A DNA stretch of 64,000 nt from Imperialibacter sp. EC-SDR9 (GTDB taxonomy: Bacteria; Bacteroidota; Bacteroidia; Cytophagales; Cyclobacteriaceae): positions 243,131 through 307,130 of the forward strand of contig NZ_LR701577.1 in assembly GCF_902498805.1 (NCBI RefSeq). Direction: 5' to 3'. This document shows positions 1 to 8,984 of the stretch, one piece after another (position 1 is the stretch's first letter; each line of letters starts with the position of its first letter). The translations under genes and the position numbers were made by a program. Below the pieces are notes generated by a model. It was not told the DNA's origin. It ran no database searches and saw only the letters and a program-made list of their open reading frames with translations.

Positions 1-1470
1 GGCATCAACAACAACCGGGAAGACGAAGTACCTGTCACCTCAGCTGACCTGGCGGGCGGTTTGGATGCGAAAATTGGCATTACCTCTTCCCTCAACCTGG
101 ACCTTACTGTATTGCCCGACTTCTCCCAGATTGAGGTCGACGTGCAACAAACCAACCTGACCCGTTTTAGTCTCAATTATCCTGAAAGGCGAACCTTCTT
201 TCTGGAAAATGCAGATCTGTTTTCCGGTTTCGGTGGTGGCCCGAATCGTCCCTTTTTTTCCCGACGAATAGGGCTCGACGAAAATGCCCGGCCGATCCCC
301 ATCCTGGCAGGTGCCAGATTGAGTGGTAACCTCACACAGCGCATGCGAGTAGGCGTTATGAACATTCAAACCAGGGAAACAGACGACACCGAAGCACAGA
401 ATTACACAGCCGTCGCCGTTAACCAACGTGTTTTTAGCAGGTCGCTCATCAAAGGCTATTTTCATAACAGGCAAAGCTTTGTTGCTGGAGCGGGAACCGA
501 TAAAACCAATTATGGGCGAAATGGGGGGATTGGGTTCGACTACTCCAATATTCCGGGGTCCATAACGGGCACAGCCCTCGTAAGCGTATCTGAAAAGCCA
601 GGTGCCGGTGTGTCTTATTCACAACACTATACCGCCGGGTATGACGACAGGCACTGGTCTCTGTTCGCAGACTATATCTCCGTTCCTACCGACTTTCATG
701 CCGACATGGGCTTCATTCCGAGGTTAGAAAACTATGATGCGCTGCGAGACACTGTTATCAGATTGGGATTTGAACATATATACAGTCAGGCTAGCTATAC
801 CATCCGCCCCACCAATGGAGGCAACATCAATACCCATGAAATTCAAACGAGCACCAGTGTAGATTGGAATCCCGACTGGACACTGAATGAAAGATCTTCC
901 TCCCTGGGCTATGAAATCAAGTTTAAAAATACATCTGGGATAGAAACAGAGCTGAGCAGCAACGACGTTCGGCTGCTTTTTCACACGGCTTTCATTGACG
1001 ATACGCCGCTCCCACCCGACACTTATCAGTTCAGCCAATTCAATATTGCCTATGAGTCAGATGAACGAAAAAAGCTGGCTTTTTCGGTTGAGGCCGGTGC
1101 TGGTGGCTTCTATAACGGCGAAATTCAGCGATACCAAACAGAATTTACCTATCGGCTACAGCCCTGGGGCAACTTTTCACTTGGCTTCGAGCAAAACGAG
1201 CTGGCCTTTGCTGAAGGCTACGGCAGCGCAAGTATAAGCTTATTTAGCCAGCGATCAGAAATCAATTTTTCCAATAGTCTGTTCTGGATAACTTTCTTTC
1301 AGTACAACACCCAGAGAAACAACTTCAATATTAACAGCAGACTGCAATGGAGGTATAAGCCTATGTCTGACCTCTATTTGGTATACACCGACAACTACTT
1401 TGCAGATCCTTTCCTGAAGGCCAAAAGCAAGGCCATCGTGTTTAAGCTGAACTATTGGTTTACCCTTTAA
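1..1470 (+). CDS. DUF5916 family protein, C-terminal part (5' end cut by window)
   Basis: The frame is open from base 1, upstream of the first possible start (TTG at 61), so this is the C-terminal ~489 residues of a longer protein. The stretch from about base 50 to 240, with D-A-K-I-G, PDFSQIEVD and NYPERRTFFLEN, is the signature of DUF5916 proteins of Bacteroidota, whose full members usually also have an N-terminal CBM9-like domain that would lie upstream. The rest alternates short polar and aromatic strands and ends in F-K-L-N-Y-W-F-T-L, which fits an outer-membrane beta-barrel with a C-terminal aromatic strand. The substrate is unknown. The family call is strong; the barrel topology is inferred from the strand pattern. 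Confidence 0.85.
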   Translation, partial: GINNNREDEVPVTSADLAGGLDAKIGITSSLNLDLTVLPDFSQIEVDVQQTNLTRFSLNYPERRTFFLENADLFSGFGGGPNRPFFSRRIGLDENARPIPILAGARLSGNLTQRMRVGVMNIQTRETDDTEAQNYTAVAVNQRVFSRSLIKGYFHNRQSFVAGAGTDKTNYGRNGGIGFDYSNIPGSITGTALVSVSEKPGAGVSYSQHYTAGYDDRHWSLFADYISVPTDFHADMGFIPRLENYDALRDTVIRLGFEHIYSQASYTIRPTNGGNINTHEIQTSTSVDWNPDWTLNERSSSLGYEIKFKNTSGIETELSSNDVRLLFHTAFIDDTPLPPDTYQFSQFNIAYESDERKKLAFSVEAGAGGFYNGEIQRYQTEFTYRLQPWGNFSLGFEQNELAFAEGYGSASISLFSQRSEINFSNSLFWITFFQYNTQRNNFNINSRLQWRYKPMSDLYLVYTDNYFADPFLKAKSKAIVFKLNYWFTL

Positions 1471-1502
1471 TGCTATTATTGAATCCCGTTAAATTTTCTA
1501 CT

Positions 1503-1913
1503 ATGAAAAAACTTTTCTCCAGCTCGATCAATGAAAACTATGTCTCACTTGGCCTCCTCGTTCTCAGGCTGTTTTCCGGCGCTTTTATGTTAACTCATGG
1601 CTTCGGTAAGTTCCAACGCCTGTTCTCCGGAGAGGAAATCCGCTTCATGGATTTCATGGGGCTTGGCTCAACCGTCTCCCTGTCTCTTGCTGTGTTTGCC
1701 GAATTTGTGTGTGCCATCCTCATTATGCTGGGCGCTGCCACCCGACTGGCTGCTATCCCTCTCATTGTAACGATGACAACAGCAGGCTTCGTAGCTCACG
1801 CCACAGACCCTTTTGGCACCAAGGAAAAGCCCTTTCTGTTCCTGATTATTTTCATCTCTCTGCTGATTATGGGGGGTGGCAAATACTCTGTAGATAAATT
1901 GATTAGTAAGTAG
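1503..1913 (+). CDS. DoxX family membrane protein
   Basis: Small membrane protein of 136 residues. The ATG at 1503 is preferred to a TTG at 1455, which would overlap the preceding gene. Four hydrophobic segments are visible: L-V-L-R-L-F-S-G-A-F-M-L-T-H-G at the start, a second near residues 55-75 (AEFVCAILIMLGAATR), a third at about 78-98 and a last at about 105-125. The R-L..G..F..HG..K pattern of helix 1 is typical of DoxX/SURF4-like proteins. Family members have been linked to thiosulfate or redox chemistry, but no substrate can be assigned here. It lies 32 bases after the DUF5916 gene and may share its transcript. Confidence 0.85.
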   Translation: MKKLFSSSINENYVSLGLLVLRLFSGAFMLTHGFGKFQRLFSGEEIRFMDFMGLGSTVSLSLAVFAEFVCAILIMLGAATRLAAIPLIVTMTTAGFVAHATDPFGTKEKPFLFLIIFISLLIMGGGKYSVDKLISK

Positions 1914-2032
1914 ACTCGGCCGCCAACTGGTAGCCGAATAAGGCTCTGGCATCCTGAAAAAGTAAGTCAACGTCGATTTTACCAAATTTTGTTAGATGAA
2001 ATGTATAATTTCACCGCAAAAAGCGAACTGAA

Positions 2033-2575
2033 ATGAAGCTAACCGCACGAAACACCCACAGGGACATCGCCTATTTTTATATAGGCCTCATTATTGCCTT
2101 TTCTTTTTCAGGAATTTTCCTCAATCACCGAAGAGTGTGGCACCCGAGTCGGGTAAAGTATACTTCACAGGAAATTACAATGACTCCCGTCAGCGCCGAA
2201 TCGATTAACGATGACTTCATCAAATCGTTTTCCGCAACTCAGTCCATAGATGACCAGCTTCGCAGGTACAGCATGGACGGAAATACCTTGAGAGTTTCCT
2301 ACGCTAATCAAGACGTGACAATGGACGTGAGCACGGGCAACGGAAAGCTGGAAAAATACATGACCACACCGCTTCTCGGTCAAATGACCAAGCTTCATGT
2401 AGACACCAGTGACTTCTGGATCTACTACTCCGACATATTTGGGGTTGCCATGCTTGTCATAGCCTTCACCGGGATGTTTATTGTAAAAGGTGACAAAAGC
2501 TTCAGAAAAAGGGGATGGAAACTGGCTGCCATTGGGCTCGTTTTTCCTTTGATTTTTCTCTTCTTACTGGGTTAA
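2033..2575 (+). CDS. PepSY-associated TM-helix protein
   Basis: 180-residue inner-membrane protein. A first transmembrane helix (residues ~12-29, IAYFYIGLIIAFSFSGIFLNHR) is followed by a soluble loop, then two further helices near residues 130-152 and 163-179. The N-R-x-x-W-H after helix 1 and the D-x-F-G-V segment before helix 2 recall the PepSY-TM family (PF03929-like) found with iron-uptake or ferric-reductase systems in Bacteroidota. It is shorter than typical PepSY-TM proteins (350 or more residues). It is followed by a hairpin terminator shared with the convergent gene. No receptor or reductase neighbour supports the iron link here. Confidence 0.7.
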   Translation: MKLTARNTHRDIAYFYIGLIIAFSFSGIFLNHRRVWHPSRVKYTSQEITMTPVSAESINDDFIKSFSATQSIDDQLRRYSMDGNTLRVSYANQDVTMDVSTGNGKLEKYMTTPLLGQMTKLHVDTSDFWIYYSDIFGVAMLVIAFTGMFIVKGDKSFRKRGWKLAAIGLVFPLIFLFLLG

Positions 2576-2594
2576 AAATAACCTCTATATCATG

Positions 2595-2620
2595 AAAAAA
2601 GCCGCTCACAGCGGCTTTTT
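2595..2620. terminator. Bidirectional rho-independent terminator
   Basis: Stem GCCGCT/AGCGGC (2601-2606 with 2610-2615), three-base loop, flanked by six A on the left and five T on the right. It can terminate both the plus-strand PepSY-TM gene and the minus-strand PorE-like gene, which converge here. Confidence 0.85.
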
Positions 2621-2640
2621 AGTTTTTTCAGAGGATCAGG

Positions 2641-4725
2641 TTAGTTGCCTTCCGCTACCACCAGAAACTCTACTCTTCTATTGAGCTCCCGCCCCTCCAA
2701 CTCCTGGTCGTTACTAGCCATAGGCTTAGTTTCTCCATATCCCTTGGCGATGATCCGGCTGGCAGCAATACCTCTTCCGACAAGATGCTTTTTAATTGAC
2801 TCCGCCCTGTTCTGCGAAATAACCATATTGATCTTCTCTCCGCCAAAATTATCAGTGTGACCAGCCACTTCAATTACGAGACTTTCATCTTTTCGCATTA
2901 AAGACAACACCTCATCCAACAGCGGTTGGTAGTCAGAAGAGAAATAGACTTTGGTATTTTCAAAATATACATTTGGTCTTACCAGCTTGCGGATAGCTTC
3001 TTTGTATTTGTGGCTATGAGTCTGACTATCACTGCCAGCGGCGGTGGTAGCGCTTGTCCCTGTGCTTCCGCTACCTGAGTTTTCAACCCCACCTTCATTG
3101 ATCAGCGCCACAACTGCCTTTTCCTTACTGGCGATGAGGTAGTCTGTATCGGCCTGCTCAGGCATTTTTACATCGATATTGGTTACCGTAAACATCTCCT
3201 CCGTTTGCTCTCCCCCAATAACAAAGTTTCTGGTGAGTGTGGTTGCCAAACCACCCGACGCCTTAATCTGGAGGCTATTGTTGTAAATCATGTTTTCATC
3301 GACATCGAAAATCTCAGCCACGAAAATCTCGTCGGCAATAATCTCGTTTCCGTAGGCGCCAGACTCCCCCGTAAAACTGGTGAACGACTCATCGTAATAG
3401 CTCGAAGGGTGGAATTTGATCTGGCAGTCGACGCACGGCATACCTGTGACCCCGTCAGTGATCACACCCTTTATGTTGACCTTCTCAATGGCCCAGAAGT
3501 AATAGATATCGAAAGCTCCCATACCGTGTATGCGATCCGATGAAAAATATCCTTCCTCACCATCCACCTTCATTTTAAAGTTCAACTCATTATCAGGGGA
3601 GTTAATTGGAAACCCCATATTCACTGGTGCTCCCCACGTCTTCGTGGCTTCGTTAAATGTTGAACTAAACACATCGTATCCCCCAACAAACCCAATCCGG
3701 TCTGAGCTGAAATACAGGGTATTTCCGTCGGCACTCAAATAGGGGCTAAGCTCATTAAAAGTGGAGTTTACGCTTCCTGGCAGTAATGTTGGCTCACTCC
3801 ATTTCGCTGTTGCAGGATCTTTTAGTGACTCAAAAAGGTCAAAATCCTTGCCTTTCTTTCCATCGTTGGAAGCAAATATTACCCGGTTCTCTTTGGGATT
3901 GATAAAAAAATGAGAATGAACGTGGGCGTTAGACAACATGGCGTCAAACTCGGCTGGGACTGTCCACTGGCCGTTTTTTTGCTCACTATAAAAGAGGCGC
4001 CCTCCCTTTTTTCTGTCAAAAACAAACAGCTTTCCGTCTTCATTCACCACTTCCAGGTTGGCATTTTCATACTCAAAGTCTCCCAGCAACGGAATTTGTG
4101 TCGGCTTTTCCCAAGTGGACTCTCCAAACTTAGTATGATACACCCTGTATACATCTTCTTTGCCTTCGCTGGAGCGTGAGGAAAGAAACAGTAACTCATC
4201 GTTACCACTAAAAAATACCGGAGAAAGGTCGTTTTGCTCAGAGTTGACACCTGGAACGAGCCTAATCTCGAAATCATCAGGATTCCTCAGGTATTTCAGG
4301 AGCCATTCCGCATCAGTAAAGAAACGCTTGGTCTCATCTACTATCTCCTCACTCTTCTTTGCTCTCAGGTCCAAAAAGATCTGGAAATGCTTAATGGCAT
4401 GCTGGGCATCATAGTTTCCAAAATAAATTCTACCCAGCCAGTATGAAAAGAACTTGTCCTTTTTCCCCTGAATATCGTCCAATTCTAATAATTCATCTAT
4501 TGGCTTGCCTCTGCCATCGGTAAGGAAGTGACTAATGAGATAGTGGTACTTTGCTTTGGTTTGTTTGGGGTCTATTTCTAGTATCTCTTTGTACTTTTCC
4601 CGAGCCAAAACGAAGTTCTCCTGATAAAAAATCTTTTCCGCATCACGAAGCATTCTATCTACGTTTTGAGCAGAGGCGGTAAAACACGTGGCTATTAGTA
4701 CAAAAAACAGAAACAATCGAGGCAT
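2641..4725 (-). CDS. PorE-like TPR / PD40 propeller / CRD / OmpA protein
   Basis: 694 residues with a signal peptide (residues 1-19, ending TASAQ). Domain order: TPR-like helices (~20-130), PD40/WD40-like beta-propeller blades (~155-400, with repeated L-S-x-D/S-R and L-Y-F-S-S-D-R motifs), a carboxypeptidase-regulatory-like fold (~412-490, V-x-I-K-G-V-I-T-D), a Gly/Ser/Thr linker (~550-570) and a C-terminal OmpA domain (~580-690) with GHTDNFG and N-R-R-V-E-F, the peptidoglycan-binding residues. This order is that of PorE, which tethers the type IX secretion machinery to peptidoglycan in Porphyromonas. No other T9SS gene lies nearby, and Bacteroidota carry several such paralogs, so a direct T9SS role is inference. 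A 10-base inverted repeat lies 24 bases upstream of the start. Confidence 0.85.
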   Translation of the reverse strand: MPRLFLFFVLIATCFTASAQNVDRMLRDAEKIFYQENFVLAREKYKEILEIDPKQTKAKYHYLISHFLTDGRGKPIDELLELDDIQGKKDKFFSYWLGRIYFGNYDAQHAIKHFQIFLDLRAKKSEEIVDETKRFFTDAEWLLKYLRNPDDFEIRLVPGVNSEQNDLSPVFFSGNDELLFLSSRSSEGKEDVYRVYHTKFGESTWEKPTQIPLLGDFEYENANLEVVNEDGKLFVFDRKKGGRLFYSEQKNGQWTVPAEFDAMLSNAHVHSHFFINPKENRVIFASNDGKKGKDFDLFESLKDPATAKWSEPTLLPGSVNSTFNELSPYLSADGNTLYFSSDRIGFVGGYDVFSSTFNEATKTWGAPVNMGFPINSPDNELNFKMKVDGEEGYFSSDRIHGMGAFDIYYFWAIEKVNIKGVITDGVTGMPCVDCQIKFHPSSYYDESFTSFTGESGAYGNEIIADEIFVAEIFDVDENMIYNNSLQIKASGGLATTLTRNFVIGGEQTEEMFTVTNIDVKMPEQADTDYLIASKEKAVVALINEGGVENSGSGSTGTSATTAAGSDSQTHSHKYKEAIRKLVRPNVYFENTKVYFSSDYQPLLDEVLSLMRKDESLVIEVAGHTDNFGGEKINMVISQNRAESIKKHLVGRGIAASRIIAKGYGETKPMASNDQELEGRELNRRVEFLVVAEGN

Positions 4726-4748
4726 GGTGTCGAACTAAGGGTCTTGTT

Positions 4749-4775
4749 GAACAATCACTCGTTTTGTGATTGTTC
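4749..4775. repeat. 10-base perfect inverted repeat upstream of the PorE-like gene
   Basis: GAACAATCAC (4749-4758) and GTGATTGTTC (4766-4775) are exact reverse complements around TCGTTTT. The element sits 24 bases before the minus-strand ATG at 4725. It could be a dimeric-regulator operator or a hairpin in the 5' untranslated RNA. There is no convincing T-run, so a terminator is less likely. Confidence 0.75.
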
Positions 4776-5139
4776 CAAGTCAATTACATAAATAATACAA
4801 TAAGATAATGCTGCCGATTGCCAGGCAATCACTTGCATGCCAAGTGAAACCCCACCAAACTAGCTGGTTTTGAGCTAAAAAAACCATTGTTCGGAGCAAT
4901 CCGGCCTTCTCAGTTGCCTACATCCCTAGTTGGTGAAACTATAAAATATCTTTCAATAATGAAAAACGCCGAAATATAACATTACTAACACATACATAGC
5001 AACTTATCGGCCAATTGAGGCGATAAAATCTATTTTGAAATACCAATATTCATTTCTAAACATCATTTCATTACCCCCCAAATATCGATAAAAGCCTACC
5101 AATCGTCTAAAGGTTACTCTGCCTCGGAGCATCTCCAAT

Positions 5140-5147
5140 TACATTTG
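5140..5147 (+). promoter_or_regulatory. Candidate -7 box TACATTTG
   Basis: Matches the Bacteroidota -7 consensus TAnnTTTG, 23 bases upstream of the receiver-gene ATG at 5171. No clear TTTG -33 box at the usual 17-23 base spacing was found, so support is partial. Confidence 0.4.
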
Positions 5148-5170
5148 ATCATCCATAAAACGACAAAACC

Positions 5171-5563
5171 ATGAAAAGTAAACTTTTGATTATTGACGAC
5201 AACGAAATGATGCGGAGCTTTCTTAAGCATATACTGGCGAACAACTTCGACGCCGAGGTGGTAAGCAGTGGCGAAGAGGCTTTGGAAGTTTTACACGACA
5301 AGGCCCGCACCCCGGAACTCATCCTGGCCGATTTCGACCTGGATGGAATGAATGGCCTCGAACTTCTGATATACCTGAAATCATCTGCCGTTTACAAGCA
5401 GGTGCCTGTAGTAATTCTGTCTGGTAAAGGAAATAGCAACAACAGGATCAACTGCCTGAAAGCAGGCGCATCTGATTTTATCACCAAGCCTTTCAACCCG
5501 GTTGAGCTTCAAGTGAAAATTCAAGGCATATTAGAGACAAACAGAACCAAACAACCTGCCTGA
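5171..5563 (+). CDS. Receiver-only response regulator heading the EPS locus
   Basis: 130-residue CheY-like receiver with no output domain. Visible active-site residues are D9-D10 (acidic pocket), D54 (phospho-acceptor, in I-L-A-D-F-D), S84 (V-V-I-L-S) and K106 (F-I-T-K-P-F). All are intact, so phosphorylation is expected. The stop is 4 bases before the sugar-transferase start, so the two are co-transcribed and probably co-translated. This suggests that phosphorylation tunes polysaccharide initiation by protein contact rather than by DNA binding; that is inference. No cognate kinase gene is adjacent. Confidence 0.92.
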   Translation: MKSKLLIIDDNEMMRSFLKHILANNFDAEVVSSGEEALEVLHDKARTPELILADFDLDGMNGLELLIYLKSSAVYKQVPVVILSGKGNSNNRINCLKAGASDFITKPFNPVELQVKIQGILETNRTKQPA

Positions 5564-5567
5564 TACC

Positions 5568-6692
5568 ATGGAAATTGCAGCGATAGGTAAGAGACTTTTG
5601 AGCGTGACGAACGAACTGGTGGCCAACGGCTTGCATGCCTCGTGGCATTCGTCGGTGGATAGTGCCAGTTCACAGGCCCTGCTTCTGATTGAAGCAGAAG
5701 AGGACATCGAAAAGCAAGTGCAGGCCCTAAGCCTGGAACAGAGCGAAAAAAACCTTCACAACAAAATGGTGCTTGTGGCAATGGACGATGTTCAGGTGCT
5801 CCCCACTCTTCAGCTGCCTCCGTTTATTATCGACATTGTACAATACAAAAAAGATTCGAACAACTTTTCAACCATTGTGCGAACCCTTGTTCGCATGACC
5901 GCTGAAAGGAAGACGGAAAAAAAGCAGGCAACAGTATTCAAGATGCCTTTGTCAAAAAGACTTTTCGATATTTTCGTCTCCTCCTTCATCATTCTCATGA
6001 TCAGCCCCATTCTTATTCTGGTGGCTATTCTCATCAAGCTGGAATCCAAAGGACCGATTGTCTATCAATCGCCCAGGGTAGGCACAGGCTATAAAATATT
6101 CCCCTTTTACAAGTTCCGCTCCATGAGGCCCGATGCTGACAAGCTGCTGGAAAACATGAAGCACTTGAATCATTACGCCCAGGACGATAAAGCCGTAGAG
6201 GATCCTACTACAAAAATTGACGGTGTTGATCAAAGTATCGCCTTTGACGACGAGAACGTTTTGATTGGTGACGACTACTGGGTGGAAGAGCCGAAGTTCG
6301 CTGCCTTCAAGCAAAAAGAAGAAAAAAACTCGTTTGTTAAAATCAACAATGACCCCAGAATTACCCGGGTTGGCAAAATTATCCGCAACTCAAGCATAGA
6401 CGAATTGCCGCAGCTTTTCAATGTACTGCTGGGGCATATGTCAATCGTTGGCAACCGTCCCCTCCCCTTGTATGAAGCTGAGAAGCTTACTTCCGACGAC
6501 TGGTCGAAACGATTTATGGCACCAGCCGGCATCACCGGCCTTTGGCAGGTAACAGAGAGAGGCAAAAAGGCCACGTCTGAAGACAGCCGCAAACGCCTGG
6601 ATATTGAATATGCAGAGAACTATTCTCTGTGGATGGATATAAAAATTTTAGTTAAAACGCCTCTTGCAGCCTTCCAGCACGAGAACGTATAA
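5568..6692 (+). CDS. Initiating sugar transferase (polyprenyl-phosphate sugar-1-phosphate transferase) with REC-like N-terminal region
   Basis: 374 residues. The C-terminal ~250 residues are a bacterial sugar transferase (PF02397): K-R-L-F-D-I-F, a membrane helix (~residues 133-153), the Y-K-F-R-S-M loop, then D-E-L-P-Q-L-F-N-V, GNRPLP and the G-I-T-G-L-W-Q-V motif. Such enzymes load the first sugar phosphate onto undecaprenyl phosphate at the inner membrane. Unlike multi-helix WcaJ types, the N-terminal ~110 residues are soluble and show alternating strands and helices (ALLLIEA, MVLVAMDD, PPFIIDIVQYK), which could be the second half of a degenerate receiver fold. The insert at about residues 195-255 between the two conserved blocks is longer than usual. 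Start ATG 5568 follows the receiver gene by 4 bases. Confidence 0.9.
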   Translation: MEIAAIGKRLLSVTNELVANGLHASWHSSVDSASSQALLLIEAEEDIEKQVQALSLEQSEKNLHNKMVLVAMDDVQVLPTLQLPPFIIDIVQYKKDSNNFSTIVRTLVRMTAERKTEKKQATVFKMPLSKRLFDIFVSSFIILMISPILILVAILIKLESKGPIVYQSPRVGTGYKIFPFYKFRSMRPDADKLLENMKHLNHYAQDDKAVEDPTTKIDGVDQSIAFDDENVLIGDDYWVEEPKFAAFKQKEEKNSFVKINNDPRITRVGKIIRNSSIDELPQLFNVLLGHMSIVGNRPLPLYEAEKLTSDDWSKRFMAPAGITGLWQVTERGKKATSEDSRKRLDIEYAENYSLWMDIKILVKTPLAAFQHENV

Positions 6693-6700
6693 ATACCCTT

Positions 6701-8761
6701 ATGAAAATTAAAGCTATGAGAATTAAAAGTATCGATGTAATTACCTTTCTGTTTGGAGCAACCCTGCTGACGGGTTGTGTCAAAGAGTTTGACGGTGGCC
6801 CAGGCAATTCGTCAGCGAACAGCTACGACCTGGACTTTTCGAATGTGACTACAAAGGCCATTCGCATCAAACTAACAGATGAGGAAGGCACTCCGCATAA
6901 AGGAGTTAAGATTACGCTCTGGGACAAGTCGCCTCTCGACAATGGAGTGATCATCCTGAAGGGCTTTACCGATCAAACCGGCAATTTTGAAACTGAGTAC
7001 AGCATGCCCAACACCTTTACAGAGGTAGTTATGGAACTGTCTTACCTTGGCCTTCCTGACTTCCTGGTGATTCCCGTCGAGCGCTTTAACGGGCAGGTGA
7101 CCGTTGCCGGATTTGAGCATGACTTTGATTATTTAGCGGACGAACTAGTGCCGAATCAAAGTGTGCAGGATGGCACTGCGGTGGATAATTCAGGTGGAAG
7201 AATGGCAGCAGCAACACTAACAGCCCTAGGATCCTTTAGAAAGGATGGAAAGCCTGACTATCTGCTTCAGAAAGACAAAATTAAACATAGAGCCCTAGAG
7301 TTTATCAATGCTTCTCTGCCGGAAAGGCAGCCAGTACCATCCTACCATCCCGGTTATCTGGCTGAAGGTACAGAAACCAACCTCAATGTGACATCGGAGG
7401 CCGATGTGTGGATGACCTTCGTGACTGAAGGTGCAGGGTTCTTAAACACTTTGGGTTTTTACACTTACCCCACTGGCAATCCTCCCTCAGAGCCAAGTGA
7501 CATCGAGACACTCTATATCGGCTTTCCAAATGCCTCTCTTCACGGGTCAGGTGGGCCATTGAAGTCCGGCGACAAAATTCACCTCGGAACATTTAATTCA
7601 GGAACGTCTATTGGGTTTGTGCTGATAGCCGATGGATTCGATAGCTCAACCTCTACAATAAAAGAGAACGCCAACAGGTACTACTCACATAGCCGCCTCA
7701 ACCCTGAAGCTGATGCTTCATTGAAACAACACACTGTCACGCTTTATGACGAGGAAAATGAGCTTTTTGTCATTGGTTTTGAAGACTTGAATAGAGCAAC
7801 CGGAAGCGACGACGATTTCAACGACGCTGTTTTCTATATCACCTCCAATCCGATTACAGCCATCAGCACCGAAAATGTGAAACCCATCGACAAGCCCGGC
7901 GACGACGACGGAGATGGTGTCAGCAATGTTTACGACGAGTTTCCTGATGACCCGGCGTATGCCTATAAATACGACTATCCTTCATCGGAGTCATACGGCA
8001 CCTTTACCTTCGAAGACAGGTGGCCTGGCTATGGCGACTACGACTTCAACGATTTTGTAGTAGACTATCGGTTCACACAATTCGCTGACGCCAACAATAA
8101 AATCACTAACCTGAAATCAGAATTTGTGATCAAGGCCATTGGAGCAAGCTATCAGAATGGGTTTGGGTTTTCGACCAAAATAGCTTCCAGCCTGGTTGCA
8201 AGCGTAACCGGCAGCGAACTTCATGGCTCAGTTGTTACACTAAGTGCCAATGGCACCGAACAGGGCCAATCAAAAGCCACAATTATTGTGTCAGACAAGG
8301 TTCATGGAGGTTTTCCAACCACGGGTATTATCAATACCATACAAGCCAACAGCTTTGTGGCTCCCGACACCATCCGAAATCTGGTCACCTTTACAAGACC
8401 TGTTACCTTTGCCGAGTTGGGGTCAGCGCCATACAACCCATTTCTGTTCATCAATCAGGAAAGAGGACGTGAAGTGCACATGCCAGGCTATGAACCAACT
8501 GACCTCGCTGATCACAGCTATTTTGGAACGGAAAATGACAATTCGGATCCTTCCAGAGGCATCTACTACAGGTCAAAAGAAGAGCTGCCATGGGCGATGA
8601 ACCTTCCTATGACCTTCGACTACCCGGTAGAAGGTGGAGACGTGAGAGAGGGCTACCTGAACCTTAACCAGTGGGCCAGAAGCTCAGGCTTCAGCTTTAT
8701 GGACTGGTACATGGACAAACCGGGATACCGGGACACGAGCAAGCTTTACAAAAAGAAATAA
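6701..8761 (+). CDS. LruC-domain lipoprotein
   Basis: 686 residues with a lipoprotein signal (lipobox L-L-T-G-C, Cys26 from the first ATG, Cys21 if the second ATG is used). A carboxypeptidase-regulatory-like segment follows (~48-125). A DUF4114-like stretch (~300-385) ends in D-D-D-F-N-D-A-V-F-Y, and the LruC/DUF4842-like C-terminal region begins at F-E-D-R-W-P-G-Y-G-D-Y-D-F-N-D. An acidic D-D-D-G-D-G-V-S-N stretch at about residue 405 looks like a calcium-binding loop. Proteins with LruC domains are surface or secreted and poorly characterised. It starts 8 bases after the sugar transferase, so it belongs to the EPS transcript, and a terminator follows. A role in anchoring polymer at the surface is a guess. 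Confidence 0.8.
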   Translation: MKIKAMRIKSIDVITFLFGATLLTGCVKEFDGGPGNSSANSYDLDFSNVTTKAIRIKLTDEEGTPHKGVKITLWDKSPLDNGVIILKGFTDQTGNFETEYSMPNTFTEVVMELSYLGLPDFLVIPVERFNGQVTVAGFEHDFDYLADELVPNQSVQDGTAVDNSGGRMAAATLTALGSFRKDGKPDYLLQKDKIKHRALEFINASLPERQPVPSYHPGYLAEGTETNLNVTSEADVWMTFVTEGAGFLNTLGFYTYPTGNPPSEPSDIETLYIGFPNASLHGSGGPLKSGDKIHLGTFNSGTSIGFVLIADGFDSSTSTIKENANRYYSHSRLNPEADASLKQHTVTLYDEENELFVIGFEDLNRATGSDDDFNDAVFYITSNPITAISTENVKPIDKPGDDDGDGVSNVYDEFPDDPAYAYKYDYPSSESYGTFTFEDRWPGYGDYDFNDFVVDYRFTQFADANNKITNLKSEFVIKAIGASYQNGFGFSTKIASSLVASVTGSELHGSVVTLSANGTEQGQSKATIIVSDKVHGGFPTTGIINTIQANSFVAPDTIRNLVTFTRPVTFAELGSAPYNPFLFINQERGREVHMPGYEPTDLADHSYFGTENDNSDPSRGIYYRSKEELPWAMNLPMTFDYPVEGGDVREGYLNLNQWARSSGFSFMDWYMDKPGYRDTSKLYKKK

Positions 8762-8796
8762 AGATACATTTTTTAAATATTCATGGTTTATGGCGT

Positions 8797-8829
8797 GAAA
8801 GGGAGGCTATTGGCTTCCCTTTCTCTTTC
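8797..8829 (+). terminator. Rho-independent terminator after the LruC gene
   Basis: Eleven-pair stem (8797-8807 with 8813-8823, one G-T wobble) around TATTG, followed by TCTTT. It separates the first EPS transcript (receiver, sugar transferase, LruC) from the second. Confidence 0.8.
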
Positions 8830-8984
8830 GACAGCCCTGCAAAGGATGCCAAAAAGATCTTACGCCTGTTTTTGTAGTCCACCTCCTCCACTTTCCCCCA
8901 TTTCCAATTATCGCCGGATTCTGTCATTAACCGGCTCACCCCCTCCAAACATCTAATAAATCCCGTCCAGGGAGTGCTGTGCTA

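Larger units (their letters stand above)
4726..5170. other. Intergenic region with a run of inverted repeats
   Basis: 445 bases between the divergent PorE-like and receiver genes with no credible ORF. It holds four perfect inverted repeats: 4749-4775 (10-base arms, 7-base loop), 4816-4830 (GATTGCC / GGCAATC around one base), 4830-4846 (CACTTG / CAAGTG) and 4865-4885 (TGGTTTT / AAAACCA). Both promoters must lie here. The right-hand ~200 bases are AT-rich without further structure that I can defend. Confidence 0.7.
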
